A stretch of DNA of 64,000 nucleotides from NCBI RefSeq assembly GCF_026004075.1, contig NZ_BPIK01000002.1:558001-622000 (forward strand), in the 5' to 3' direction. The stretch is from Meiothermus sp. (lineage in GTDB: Bacteria; Deinococcota; Deinococci; Deinococcales; Thermaceae). A program made the position numbers and the translations under genes. The notes below the pieces were generated by a model. That model was not told the origin of the DNA, did not search any database, and saw only the letters and a program-made list of their open reading frames with translations. Positions 36,224 to 42,938 of this stretch are shown here, piece by piece (the stretch's first letter is position 1; every line of letters begins with the position of its first letter).

Positions 36224-36712
36224 TCAACTGCGTGGCTTTGGTTTGGGTTTGCCTCTACGCTTGCGGCGCTGTTCCAGTCGCTCAAACATGCCTTTCAGTT
36301 CTTCTTCAAAAAAGCTATATATCTGGTGCATCTCCAAAAGCCGCTCACTTCGCTCCGGCGGTGCATTTTCCATCAGTTGCAGCCCCTTTTCGGCCAGTTT
36401 TTTGTAGGTAACCAGGCTGGCCAGGCCGTTTTTGACGCGCTCGGTCCAGATGCCGGGGCGCACGCGGTAAAAATCGCTCCGGGCCCCGCGCTTGGGCACT
36501 TTTTCGATCAGGTGCATCTGGGTGAGTAGCCGGGTCATGGTGCTGATGGAGGCCTTGCTCACGCCCAGGGTGGCGACCAGCTGAGCAGCGGTCTGTTCGG
36601 GGGGGTCGCAGACCATCAGCCAGCCCAGGATTCGCCCGGCTATCCGCGGGAGCCCCGCAGCTTCGTAGGCCAGGGCGAACTCCTCGACAAAATCATGCAG
36701 GACATCGGACAC
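36224..36712 (-). CDS. GbsR/MarR-type transcriptional regulator
   Basis: A 162-residue winged-helix protein. The HTH is visible around QTAAQLVATLGVSKASISTM (about 40-60), then a wing with VPKRGARSDFYRVRPG and a helical dimerisation tail. GbsR-like proteins regulate envelope or osmotic genes. It heads the operon with the two FtsX permeases, the LolA-like protein and the LolD-like ATPase and probably controls it. GTG start; TATAAA lies 8 nt upstream with no ribosome binding site, suggesting a leaderless transcript. Confidence 0.87.
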   Translation of the reverse strand: MSDVLHDFVEEFALAYEAAGLPRIAGRILGWLMVCDPPEQTAAQLVATLGVSKASISTMTRLLTQMHLIEKVPKRGARSDFYRVRPGIWTERVKNGLASLVTYKKLAEKGLQLMENAPPERSERLLEMHQIYSFFEEELKGMFERLEQRRKRRGKPKPKPRS

Positions 36713-36780
36713 AGCCTGAGTTTATACAGTTTTGTAGAGTTTAGTCAATACTGAACAAAATAGCGCCATGAACCATGGAG

Positions 36781-36806
36781 AAACGGGGTGAGGTTTCACC
36801 CCGTTT
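36781..36806 (-). terminator. Perfect hairpin between hsp20 operon and regulator gene
   Basis: Arms AAACGGGGTGA and TCACCCCGTTT, 11 bp without mismatch, loop of 4 nt. It lies 20 nt past the stop of the DUF4383-like gene. No T run follows, so it may be a terminator of weak efficiency or an mRNA-end stabiliser. Confidence 0.6.
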
Positions 36807-36825
36807 CGGACGATGGGTTTGCCGG

Positions 36826-37182
36826 TCAACTAGCCGTTCTGGGGGTTCCCAGCCAGTCGTAGATCAGCACCACCGCAGCAATCAGGTTGACTACGATGTT
36901 CCAGCCGCCGGTGGGCAGGCCCAAAAAGCTGCTGCTGAAGAACCCGATGAGGGCCAGCGCGGCATAGACCAGGCCAATCACTGCGGCCATCATGTGGGCC
37001 AGCCGATCACCGGTAAAGTAGCCATACAGCAGAGCTACGGCAGTAATCAGGTAGACGATGGCCAGGCTGGTGTTGCTGGGAATAAATCCCAGAATCAGGC
37101 CATTTGGCGCGAAAAACAGACCCAGGACGGCCAGCAGAGCAAACACCAGTCCCATGAAAAGGTCAATTCTTTGCGCCGTCAT
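36826..37182 (-). CDS. DUF4383-like four-helix membrane protein
   Basis: A 118-residue protein with four predicted helices, in order around LVFALLAVLGLFFAPNG, LAIVYLITAVALLYGYF, MMAAVIGLVYAALALIGFF and NIVVNLIAAVVLIYDWLG. The pattern suits DUF4383, a family of unknown function. AAGGAGG precedes the ATG and overlaps the hsp20 stop region, so both genes share a transcript. Confidence 0.75.
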   Translation of the reverse strand: MTAQRIDLFMGLVFALLAVLGLFFAPNGLILGFIPSNTSLAIVYLITAVALLYGYFTGDRLAHMMAAVIGLVYAALALIGFFSSSFLGLPTGGWNIVVNLIAAVVLIYDWLGTPRTAS

Positions 37183-37191
37183 ATGTCCTCC

Positions 37192-37641
37192 TTACACCTT
37201 GGCAGGGGTCTTGATAGGAATAGCCTTGGTTGGGGTGGTCTCGCTCTTGGGCAGGGTGAGCGTGAGAACCCCGTTCTCGAACACCGCCTCAGCTTTATCG
37301 GTCAACACCTCGCTGGGCAAGGTTACCGAGCGCTCAAAGCGGGTATAGCGGTGCTCGCGCAGGTGGTAGTTGCGCTCTTTCTTTTCTTCCTCCTTTTTGG
37401 CCTCGCCATAGATCCGCAGCATGTCGCCGCGCACTTCAACCTTGATGTCCTCGGGTTTGAGGCCGGGAATCGAGGCTTTCACCACGATATTGTTGCCTTC
37501 TTCGTAGATGTCGAGCGGCATGGCCGCTACCTCTTTGTCGAGGAATGGAAACTCACGACGGAACAGGCTTTCATCAAACAAGCGCTCGATTTCCCTCCGC
37601 ATGTTATCCATTTCGCGCCAAGGGTCGAAACGAGCCAACAT
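37192..37641 (-). CDS. Small heat-shock protein Hsp20
   Basis: A 149-residue ATP-independent holdase chaperone. The alpha-crystallin domain spans about 40-135: IYEEGNNIVVKASIPGLKPE at its start and the conserved AEAVFENGVLTLTLPKSE at its end, followed by an I-x-I type tail (AIPIKTP). The ATG at 37641 has AGGAGG 7 nt upstream; the ATG at 37647 is too close. First gene of a two-gene operon with the DUF4383-like gene. A GTAAY direct repeat (37864-37879) is 220 nt upstream. Confidence 0.93.
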   Translation of the reverse strand: MLARFDPWREMDNMRREIERLFDESLFRREFPFLDKEVAAMPLDIYEEGNNIVVKASIPGLKPEDIKVEVRGDMLRIYGEAKKEEEKKERNYHLREHRYTRFERSVTLPSEVLTDKAEAVFENGVLTLTLPKSETTPTKAIPIKTPAKV

Positions 37642-37847
37642 ACACATGCCTCCTTTGGTCTTTTTGGCGTGGGTGGCTGCACGCCAGATTGGGACTTGGG
37701 CCTACCCTCTGGTGTTCCGAGCTGCCACCTAACCCGAAACCCAGAGGCGTTTACCGTCGAGCATGGGCTCCTTCGAACACGGTTTGAGAACGTGCCTTCG
37801 GGTGCCCATTACTAACCACTTGGGTTACATGACACCTTCTTTCTCAA

Positions 37848-37879
37848 AAGATAAGCGACTGCCGTTACCAGACCATTAC
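37848..37879 (-). promoter_or_regulatory. SARP-type direct repeat and -10, hsp20 operon (site 1)
   Basis: On the minus strand GTAAT (37879-37875) and GTAAC (37868-37864) are 11 bp apart; 10 nt later comes TATCTT (37853-37848). It overlaps the stop codon of the baeRF gene and points to hsp20, leaving a leader of about 200 nt. Confidence 0.6.
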
Positions 37880-39012
37880 CAACGGGGGAGTCCGGCCAGA
37901 CCGCCTAATTCCTTGTGCAAGCGCGCCTCGGCAGGCCCCCGTACGAACTCGAGCCGGGTTCCATAGGCAGCGGCTAGCTCGGGCAGCACCAGTTTCAGCT
38001 CGACTTCTTCGGGCTGATCGGCGCCGTGCGCCTGGGCCACAGCAGGGCTGCTGCCCACCCAGCCATCCGGGGCACGATAGACCTTGCCCTGGGGGTTCCA
38101 GGGGGCTACAAGTAGGTAGAGCCTGCCCTGCTGCAGGAGTTCGAGGGTCTGATCCAGCCCGCCCACCCCCCGTTCGACCAGCTCGCCCAGGAGTTTGTTT
38201 TCCTGTTCGCGCTCGAGGGGTTCCAGCACCTCCTGCACCCGCTTCAGCACCTCACCGGCCTGGGCGCTGGGGGTAGGCAGGGAGGGGAGGGTGGCAACGA
38301 CCCGCTCGCGCAGCCGGCGGGGCAGCATTTCTTTGAATACCTCTACCTCGACTTTGGGTCCCATCAGCACCAGCCGCTGGATGTTGCGTTCATTTACGGT
38401 CTGCTCCAAGAGCCCGGCCAGCCGTTTATAGAAGCGGTGTGTCCAGGCCTCGAGCCGGCGCTCGAAGTGGTCGGTGTCGGCCGCCGCCCGATGGATACCG
38501 CCCTGGGTGTAGCGACGGCCCTGGCTGTCCTGGGTGAGCTGTTTCCATTCTTGAGGCCCTACGGCCCGGAAAGCCCCCGGCAGCTCCTCAATCTCGCCCA
38601 GGTACACCTCGAACATGCGCCATTTTTCGCTGTCAATATAGACCACCCCGACCCGCTCATACTCGTCGAGTACGTACAGAATGGGGGTCAGGTAGGGCTC
38701 ACCCCAGCGGGCTTCGGCGCCCTGCACGAGGGGCAGGTCTACCTGCAGGTCGTAGATTTCCATCCAGCCCTCGGCGGCAAAGACCACCCGACTACGGGCC
38801 TGGGGCAGCCTCTGCTCGAGCGCCTCCAGAACTTTTTTGCCGACCTCGGGTGGAGCCTGGGTGGCTTCGATGGCTTCGCGGGCCCGCAGCAGATAGGCCT
38901 TGCCCTGGTTGTCTGGGTTGGCAGGGTTAACATCCAGATACAGCGACAATACCGGTGCAACCCTTGGGGCCACAAACTCGCGGATATAGCGTGTAACTTC
39001 TTGTGTCAGCAT
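37876..39012 (-). CDS. baeRF/VLRF1-like release-factor family protein
   Basis: A 378-residue protein resembling bacterial archaeo-eukaryotic release factor (baeRF, eRF1-like) proteins such as baeRF family 10: an N-terminal half with APVLSLYLDVNPANPDNQGK and ERVGVVYIDSEKWRMFEV, then DTDHFERRLEAWTHRFYKRL and IQRLVLMGPKVEVEVFKEML. Members are thought to bind ribosomes or cleave stalled peptidyl-tRNA but this is not shown here. The ATG at 39012 follows AAGGAGG; the frame is open to 39069. It is downstream of the BTAD gene by 80 nt and has its own direct-repeat site. Confidence 0.72.
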   Translation of the reverse strand: MLTQEVTRYIREFVAPRVAPVLSLYLDVNPANPDNQGKAYLLRAREAIEATQAPPEVGKKVLEALEQRLPQARSRVVFAAEGWMEIYDLQVDLPLVQGAEARWGEPYLTPILYVLDEYERVGVVYIDSEKWRMFEVYLGEIEELPGAFRAVGPQEWKQLTQDSQGRRYTQGGIHRAAADTDHFERRLEAWTHRFYKRLAGLLEQTVNERNIQRLVLMGPKVEVEVFKEMLPRRLRERVVATLPSLPTPSAQAGEVLKRVQEVLEPLEREQENKLLGELVERGVGGLDQTLELLQQGRLYLLVAPWNPQGKVYRAPDGWVGSSPAVAQAHGADQPEEVELKLVLPELAAAYGTRLEFVRGPAEARLHKELGGLAGLPRW

Positions 39013-39063
39013 AACAACCTCCTTGCGCTTGATAAGCAGGTGTGGGCGCTGCTCCCTAACTCG

Positions 39064-39095
39064 ATTCAACGTTTCGCCAATTACCTAGCCATTAC
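39064..39095 (-). promoter_or_regulatory. SARP-type direct repeat and -10, baeRF gene (site 7)
   Basis: On the minus strand GTAAT (39095-39091) is repeated as GTAAT (39084-39080), 11 bp apart; after 10 nt comes TTGAAT. It overlaps the BTAD stop codon and points to the baeRF start at 39012. Confidence 0.55.
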
Positions 39096-39952
39096 AGGCC
39101 TGAGCGATGAAGTTGCAAGGCTGGTGCTGTGGCTAGCTGGTTTACATGGCCGGTCAGGCTCGAGCTACTGGGGTTGTGGTAGGGCAGAAGGAGCTGGTTT
39201 TGCTTGATGCGCTCGGCCAGGGCCTGGGTTTCGGGCATGGGCGTATCGCCTAGTTCTTCGCGCAGAAACTTTGTAAAGCGGCGGTAGTGCTCGATAGCCC
39301 CATAGCTATCGCCCGCAGCGGCCAGACACCACATCAGGCGTTGGTGATAGTTCTCGCCCAGATAGGGGTCTTTTTTGAGCGCTTGCTGGAGATATAAAGC
39401 AGCTTGACGCCAGTCTGCGCGGTCGTAGTAGATGAGGGCGACCTCGAGCAAGGCTTGTATATACGCTGTCCTGTGCTCCTCGCGGGCCTCTGAGACCCAG
39501 TTATTTGCAAAGCCCGGCAGGTAATCGCCTTGGTACAGGGCAATGGCCTTCTGGTAGGCTTCCAGCCGGGCAGTATCGCAGCTTGCGCGCTGGCCCTCAG
39601 CCAGTGCCTGGTAGAAGCTGTACAGATCGGAGCTTCGCAAAATCGTTTCGCTCAAGCGGTAGCGTCCATGGTCTTCTTGGACGGCTGCGGGGTTCTGCAG
39701 GGCGGTGCGAACCCGAAAGAGCGTTACCCGGAAGCGGTTGTTGGCCACCGGATCGGGGTCGAGGCCCCACAGGGTCTCGAGGATTTCCGCCTTACTCCTG
39801 CCCTCCGGGTACGAGAGCAGGTAAAAGAAGAGTTCTTCGGCGGTATGGGCGTGCCAGATAGCAGGACGGCCTGCGACCAAAACCTCCACCTGGCCCAAGG
39901 TGCGTACCTGGGTAGGCGGAGCCTGTTCTGAACGGTACGACAACCTTTTCAT
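39092..39952 (-). CDS. SARP-type transcriptional regulator with BTAD domain
   Basis: A 286-residue DNA-binding protein. Residues about 17-95 form an OmpR-like winged helix as in Streptomyces antibiotic regulatory proteins (RTLGQVEVLVAGRPA at the start, then SKAEILETLWGLDPDPVANN and FRVTLFRVRTAL). Residues about 105-250 are a BTAD helical repeat (LYQGDYLPGFANNWVSEARE, EHRTAYIQALLEVALIYYDR). There is no ATPase domain, so it is a small SARP. No ribosome binding site; an AT-rich tract precedes the ATG. It is divergent from a universal stress protein gene and surrounded by GTAAY direct repeats, so it is the best candidate to bind them. Confidence 0.85.
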   Translation of the reverse strand: MKRLSYRSEQAPPTQVRTLGQVEVLVAGRPAIWHAHTAEELFFYLLSYPEGRSKAEILETLWGLDPDPVANNRFRVTLFRVRTALQNPAAVQEDHGRYRLSETILRSSDLYSFYQALAEGQRASCDTARLEAYQKAIALYQGDYLPGFANNWVSEAREEHRTAYIQALLEVALIYYDRADWRQAALYLQQALKKDPYLGENYHQRLMWCLAAAGDSYGAIEHYRRFTKFLREELGDTPMPETQALAERIKQNQLLLPYHNPSSSSLTGHVNQLATAPALQLHRSGL

Positions 39953-39958
39953 AATTTA

Positions 39959-39980
39959 ATTTTTGTTACAAACCCATTAC
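39959..39980 (-). promoter_or_regulatory. SARP-type direct repeat before the BTAD gene (site 3)
   Basis: On the minus strand GTAAT (39980-39976) and GTAAC (39969-39965) are 11 bp apart. The start codon follows only 12 nt after the second word, so here a -10 at the usual 10-nt distance would overlap the ATG. The site must overlap the core promoter, which would fit autorepression rather than activation. Confidence 0.5.
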
Positions 39981-40024
39981 CGCTTCATCCGCCAAAAGGA
40001 GTAGCCGGCGCGAGATTGCGGCCT

Positions 40025-40056
40025 GTAACAGGCTGGTAATGCCCTGGATTCATCCT
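40025..40056 (+). promoter_or_regulatory. SARP-type direct repeat and -10, usp gene (site 2)
   Basis: GTAAC (40025-40029) and GTAAT (40036-40040) are 11 bp apart; 10 nt later comes CATCCT (40051-40056). It points to the universal stress protein gene at 40078. Confidence 0.6.
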
Positions 40057-40077
40057 GGGCCCAAGTAGGAGGTGTTT

Positions 40078-40512
40078 GTGTTGCGCCACATTCTGGTTCC
40101 GGTAGGGCTGGGGCCGGGTAGCCTGGCGGCTGTCCAGTATGCGCTTGGCCTTTCTCGCTGGCTGGGCTGTAAGGTAACGCTTTTGCACGTACTCGAGCAC
40201 CCCAACCCTTCGATCGGTGAGGCCCTGACCAAGATGGCCCAAGGGGCGCGCCATCCCCCTACAGTGCTGCTGGTTGAAGCCCACAGCCAGAGCATTGGGG
40301 CGGTGGTAGCCCAAACCGCCCAACAAACCCGTGCCGACCTGATTGTGATAGGCCGCCGCGATACTGCGCAGAAAGCTCCGGAAGAGCTGGGATTGGTGGC
40401 TCGGAGCATACTGGCCAACGCCAAAGTACCCGTTCAGGTAGTGCCCAGTGTCAAAGTGGTGCAAAGTAAACCCTGGATTCAGCGCTTTACAGATGAGGTG
40501 CTCGAGATTTGA
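40078..40512 (+). CDS. Universal stress protein, single domain
   Basis: A 144-residue UspA-fold protein beginning LRHILVPVGLGPGSLAAVQY, with the nucleotide-binding type region ADLIVIGRRDTAQKAP and the C-terminal strand VPVQVVPSV. The glycine-rich ATP loop (GxxG-9x-GS) is incomplete, so nucleotide binding is uncertain. GTG at 40078 chosen since AGGAGG lies 5 nt before it; an upstream GTG overlaps that site. Confidence 0.85.
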   Translation: MLRHILVPVGLGPGSLAAVQYALGLSRWLGCKVTLLHVLEHPNPSIGEALTKMAQGARHPPTVLLVEAHSQSIGAVVAQTAQQTRADLIVIGRRDTAQKAPEELGLVARSILANAKVPVQVVPSVKVVQSKPWIQRFTDEVLEI

Positions 40513-40552
40513 ACAAAGTCCTAGGGCCTATGAGTTGCACCGCGTTGGGATG

Positions 40553-40689
40553 ATACGCATTTCGGTAGTATCGCTCACTTTGACAAGCCTAAACGATACT
40601 ACCGAAATGCTTTTCTACTCCCTTCGGTCGGCTTGAATCCTCCACCTCTGACTGCGCAGGGCGGTGAAGGATTCAAGCGGAAAGGGTAT
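40553..40689 (-). repeat. 137-bp dispersed hairpin repeat, copy C
   Basis: Inverted relative to copy A. On the minus strand it starts ATACCCTTTCCGC and ends ACCGAAATGCGTAT. The second hairpin has a perfect 17-bp stem (GCATTTCGGTAGTATCG and its complement), the first a 15-bp stem with one G-U pair. Located between the usp gene and an EamA gene. Confidence 0.85.
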
Positions 40690-40736
40690 GAGGCCAGGGC
40701 CATCGAAAAGCGCGGGAAGTCGGTAAACTTTTCTTC

Positions 40737-41603
40737 GTGCGCCGAGATCTGTTGTTGGGACTCCTTTACCTGAACCTGGCTACGCTGTTCTGGGGTAGTA
40801 CCTTCGTGCTGGTAAAGGACAGCCTGCAAACCCTGGGGCCGGGGCAGATCAATTTTGTGCGTTTCGCCATTGCTACACTGGTTTTTGTTCCATTTTTGCT
40901 CCGGCGCGACCCCCGGCTCTGGGGAGCGGGCCTCGAGCTGGGCGCGGTGCTTTTTTTGGCCTATCTGACCCAGACCGTGGGCCTGCAGTACACCACGGCC
41001 AGCCGCAGTGCCTTTATCACCACGCTGTATGTGGTGGCCCTGCCCATGCTACTGGGGCTGTTGGGGCAGCGCCTGGGCTGGCCCATCTGGCTGGCGGCCG
41101 GGCTGGCGATTGGGGGGGTGGGGCTTCTGTCCTACGATGGTTCACCGCCCAACCTGGGCGACCTCTGGACGCTGGGAACCGCCCTGGCCTACGCCGTGTA
41201 CATCTGGCGCTTAGAACACTTTGCGCGCCAGCACGCAACCCTGCCGCTGACGGGCATACAGATGCTCACCGTTGCGCTTTTGTCGCTGGTCTGGATGCTC
41301 TGGGAAAAGCCGGTATGGAACGCGGCTGGCTTCCCCTACTTTTCGCTTCTGTACCTGGGCCTGGTGGCCTCGGCGCTTTGCATCTGGTTGCAGGCCCTGG
41401 GGCAGCGGCGGGTTCCAGCCCCCCAGGCTGCGGTGATCTTTACCCTCGAGCCCGTTTATGCGGCGGCTTTTGCCTATATTTTGCTGGGGGAGCGGCTGGG
41501 CTTGCAGGGCTTGATTGGGGCAGGCCTGATTATCACGGCCACCCTGATCAGCCAGCTCAGAAGCCCCAAACCCCATCCCGAGCAGATAACCCCGGAGATG
41601 TGA
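40737..41603 (+). CDS. EamA (DMT superfamily) transporter, second copy
   Basis: A 288-residue ten-helix permease. First EamA repeat begins LLYLNLATLFWGSTFVLVKD; second around GTALAYAVYIWRLEHFARQH; the final region has FTLEPVYAAAFAYILLGERL, typical of DMT family. GTG start with TAAACT 7 nt upstream (40724-40729) and no ribosome binding site: leaderless. It is bracketed by direct copies C and D of the 137-bp repeat, the second one separated from the stop codon only by an IS630 insertion. Confidence 0.87.
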   Translation: MRRDLLLGLLYLNLATLFWGSTFVLVKDSLQTLGPGQINFVRFAIATLVFVPFLLRRDPRLWGAGLELGAVLFLAYLTQTVGLQYTTASRSAFITTLYVVALPMLLGLLGQRLGWPIWLAAGLAIGGVGLLSYDGSPPNLGDLWTLGTALAYAVYIWRLEHFARQHATLPLTGIQMLTVALLSLVWMLWEKPVWNAAGFPYFSLLYLGLVASALCIWLQALGQRRVPAPQAAVIFTLEPVYAAAFAYILLGERLGLQGLIGAGLIITATLISQLRSPKPHPEQITPEM

Positions 41604-41628
41604 TATGAAATCCTTTTGATTCATTCCC

Positions 41629-42189
41629 CTAACATCCCCCCGGCCACCAGTGAAATAGGGTGTAGCTCTGGATAAGCGCGGGCTGGGTTTGTAGGTAAGC
41701 GCACCGGGCTTCCACCTTGGCCCACAGCTCCTCTTCATCCTGCACCTGCCCATTGGCCACGACCGCGTCAATGAGCCCCCAGACTCGTTCTACCGGCTGC
41801 AACTCGGGCGAGTAGGGTGGCAGATAACACAGCCCCAGGCCCTTGGCTGGCTCCACCCGCCCCGAGGTGTGCCAGCCAGCCTGATCCAGCACCACCAGTA
41901 CCAGCTTGCCCGCCCCCGCCCCCCGTAGCCGGGCAAAGGCCTCCAACACCAACTGGAACCCCTCCACCGAGACCGAGGGCAGCAGCCAGTACTCGCTTTC
42001 CCCCGTACCCGGTCTTATGAAGGCGTACACATACAGCCAGCGATAGCGGGGCCGCTCCTGCGCTAGCGGCGTCCTCCCTCGCAAGGCCCATACCCGTCGG
42101 CGGATGGGCTTCAGCCCTATTCGGCGCTCATCAAAGCCCCACACCTCCAACTCCAGTTCAGGAAAGAGCAACCTGAACAGGAAAACCAT
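41629..42189 (-). CDS. IS630 transposase, C-terminal catalytic part (orfB)
   Basis: A 186-residue DDE catalytic domain: VWGFDERRIGLKP (first Asp with following Glu), LVVLDQAGWHTSG (second Asp) and YSPELQPVERVWGLID (catalytic Glu of the D-D-E triad). It should be made as a fusion with the upstream orfA by -1 frameshifting on seven A residues near 42196-42204; the fused frame reads EAFKKKLFLMVF. Confidence 0.9.
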   Translation of the reverse strand: MVFLFRLLFPELELEVWGFDERRIGLKPIRRRVWALRGRTPLAQERPRYRWLYVYAFIRPGTGESEYWLLPSVSVEGFQLVLEAFARLRGAGAGKLVLVVLDQAGWHTSGRVEPAKGLGLCYLPPYSPELQPVERVWGLIDAVVANGQVQDEEELWAKVEARCAYLQTQPALIQSYTLFHWWPGGC

Positions 42190-42701
42190 CAGAAAGAGCT
42201 TTTTTTGAAAGCCTCCTGCCGCTTCGCATCCGCCTCCCGGTGGCGCGGCCGGGGGCGCAGCGGGGCCAGGCCCAGGCGACGCATCCAGTACCAGGCCCGC
42301 CGCCCATCCACCGGACGTCCCAGCCTTTCAGCCAGCCACTCCGCAGCGTTGCGTATGCTCCAAAGCCCGTCCCTGGGATGGGGCTGGAGGAGGGCCTGGC
42401 GGAAGCCCTCCTGGAGTTCGGGCGGTACGAGGGGGGCCCGGCCTTTGTTCTCGTGCCGCAGATTCTTCATGGGCAGGCCCTGATTGTAGCGGTGGATTAC
42501 CTGACGCACCCAGCGATCGGTATAGCCCAGATTCCTGGCTACCTCGGGGATGCTCTGACCCCTGGCCAGCAGCCAGAGAGCGTGCCAGCGGGCGCGTTCG
42601 GTGTGGTCTTGGGACTCCCGGTAGAGGGCGTGGAGGTTATCCGGATGGTGTCGCAGTTGGAGTTCCAACCGGGGGCGGCGCTGATGTTGGGCCAGTTGCA
42701 T
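42189..42701 (-). CDS. IS630 transposase, N-terminal DNA-binding part (orfA)
   Basis: A 170-residue protein with helix-turn-helix regions (LLARGQSIPEVARNLGYTDR and WVRQVIHRYNQGL) that bind the element's ends. It ends FKKSSF at a TGA just after a run of seven A. One-base backward slippage in that run joins it to the catalytic domain, as seen in other IS630 members. Confidence 0.88.
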   Translation of the reverse strand: MQLAQHQRRPRLELQLRHHPDNLHALYRESQDHTERARWHALWLLARGQSIPEVARNLGYTDRWVRQVIHRYNQGLPMKNLRHENKGRAPLVPPELQEGFRQALLQPHPRDGLWSIRNAAEWLAERLGRPVDGRRAWYWMRRLGLAPLRPRPRHREADAKRQEAFKKSSF

Positions 42702-42741
42702 GGCTCCATTTTAGTGGAAAGAGTCTTGAAGATTTCTTATG

Positions 42742-42878
42742 ATACGCATTCCGGCAGTATCGTTCACTTTGACAAGCCTAAACGATACTGCCGAAATGCT
42801 TTTCTACTCCCTTCGGTCGGCTTGAATCCTTCACCTCTGACTGCGTCCAGCGGTGAAGGATTCAAGCGGAAACGGTAT
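42742..42878 (-). repeat. 137-bp dispersed hairpin repeat, copy D
   Basis: Same orientation as copy C. On the minus strand it starts ATACCGTTTCCGC and ends GCCGGAATGCGTAT. The first hairpin has a perfect 15-bp stem (CTTGAATCCTTCACC), the second a 19-bp stem with G-U pairs. It occupies the region upstream of the prolyl oligopeptidase gene. Confidence 0.85.
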
Positions 42879-42938
42879 GACCCGGCCCAGGTTTTTGTCT
42901 GGCGACAGGGCCGCCTCGAGGCTTGTATATTGTGCAGG

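Larger units (their letters stand above)
41606..42737 (-). mobile_element. IS630-family insertion sequence
   Basis: A 1.13-kb element flanked by TA on both sides (41604-41605 and 42738-42739), the target duplication of this family. Terminal inverted repeats of about 30 bp: inward readings from both ends share GAAATC, TTCC and CTAA at matching positions. It lies 2 bp after the EamA stop and 4 bp before repeat copy D, so the pre-insertion sequence would have been TGA-TA-TGATACGC. Confidence 0.88.

Noticed and set aside
37808-37830. Two further GTAAY-like words between site 1 and hsp20
   Set aside because: Their spacing is 16 bp, not 11, and no -10-like word follows at the proper distance; treated as chance.
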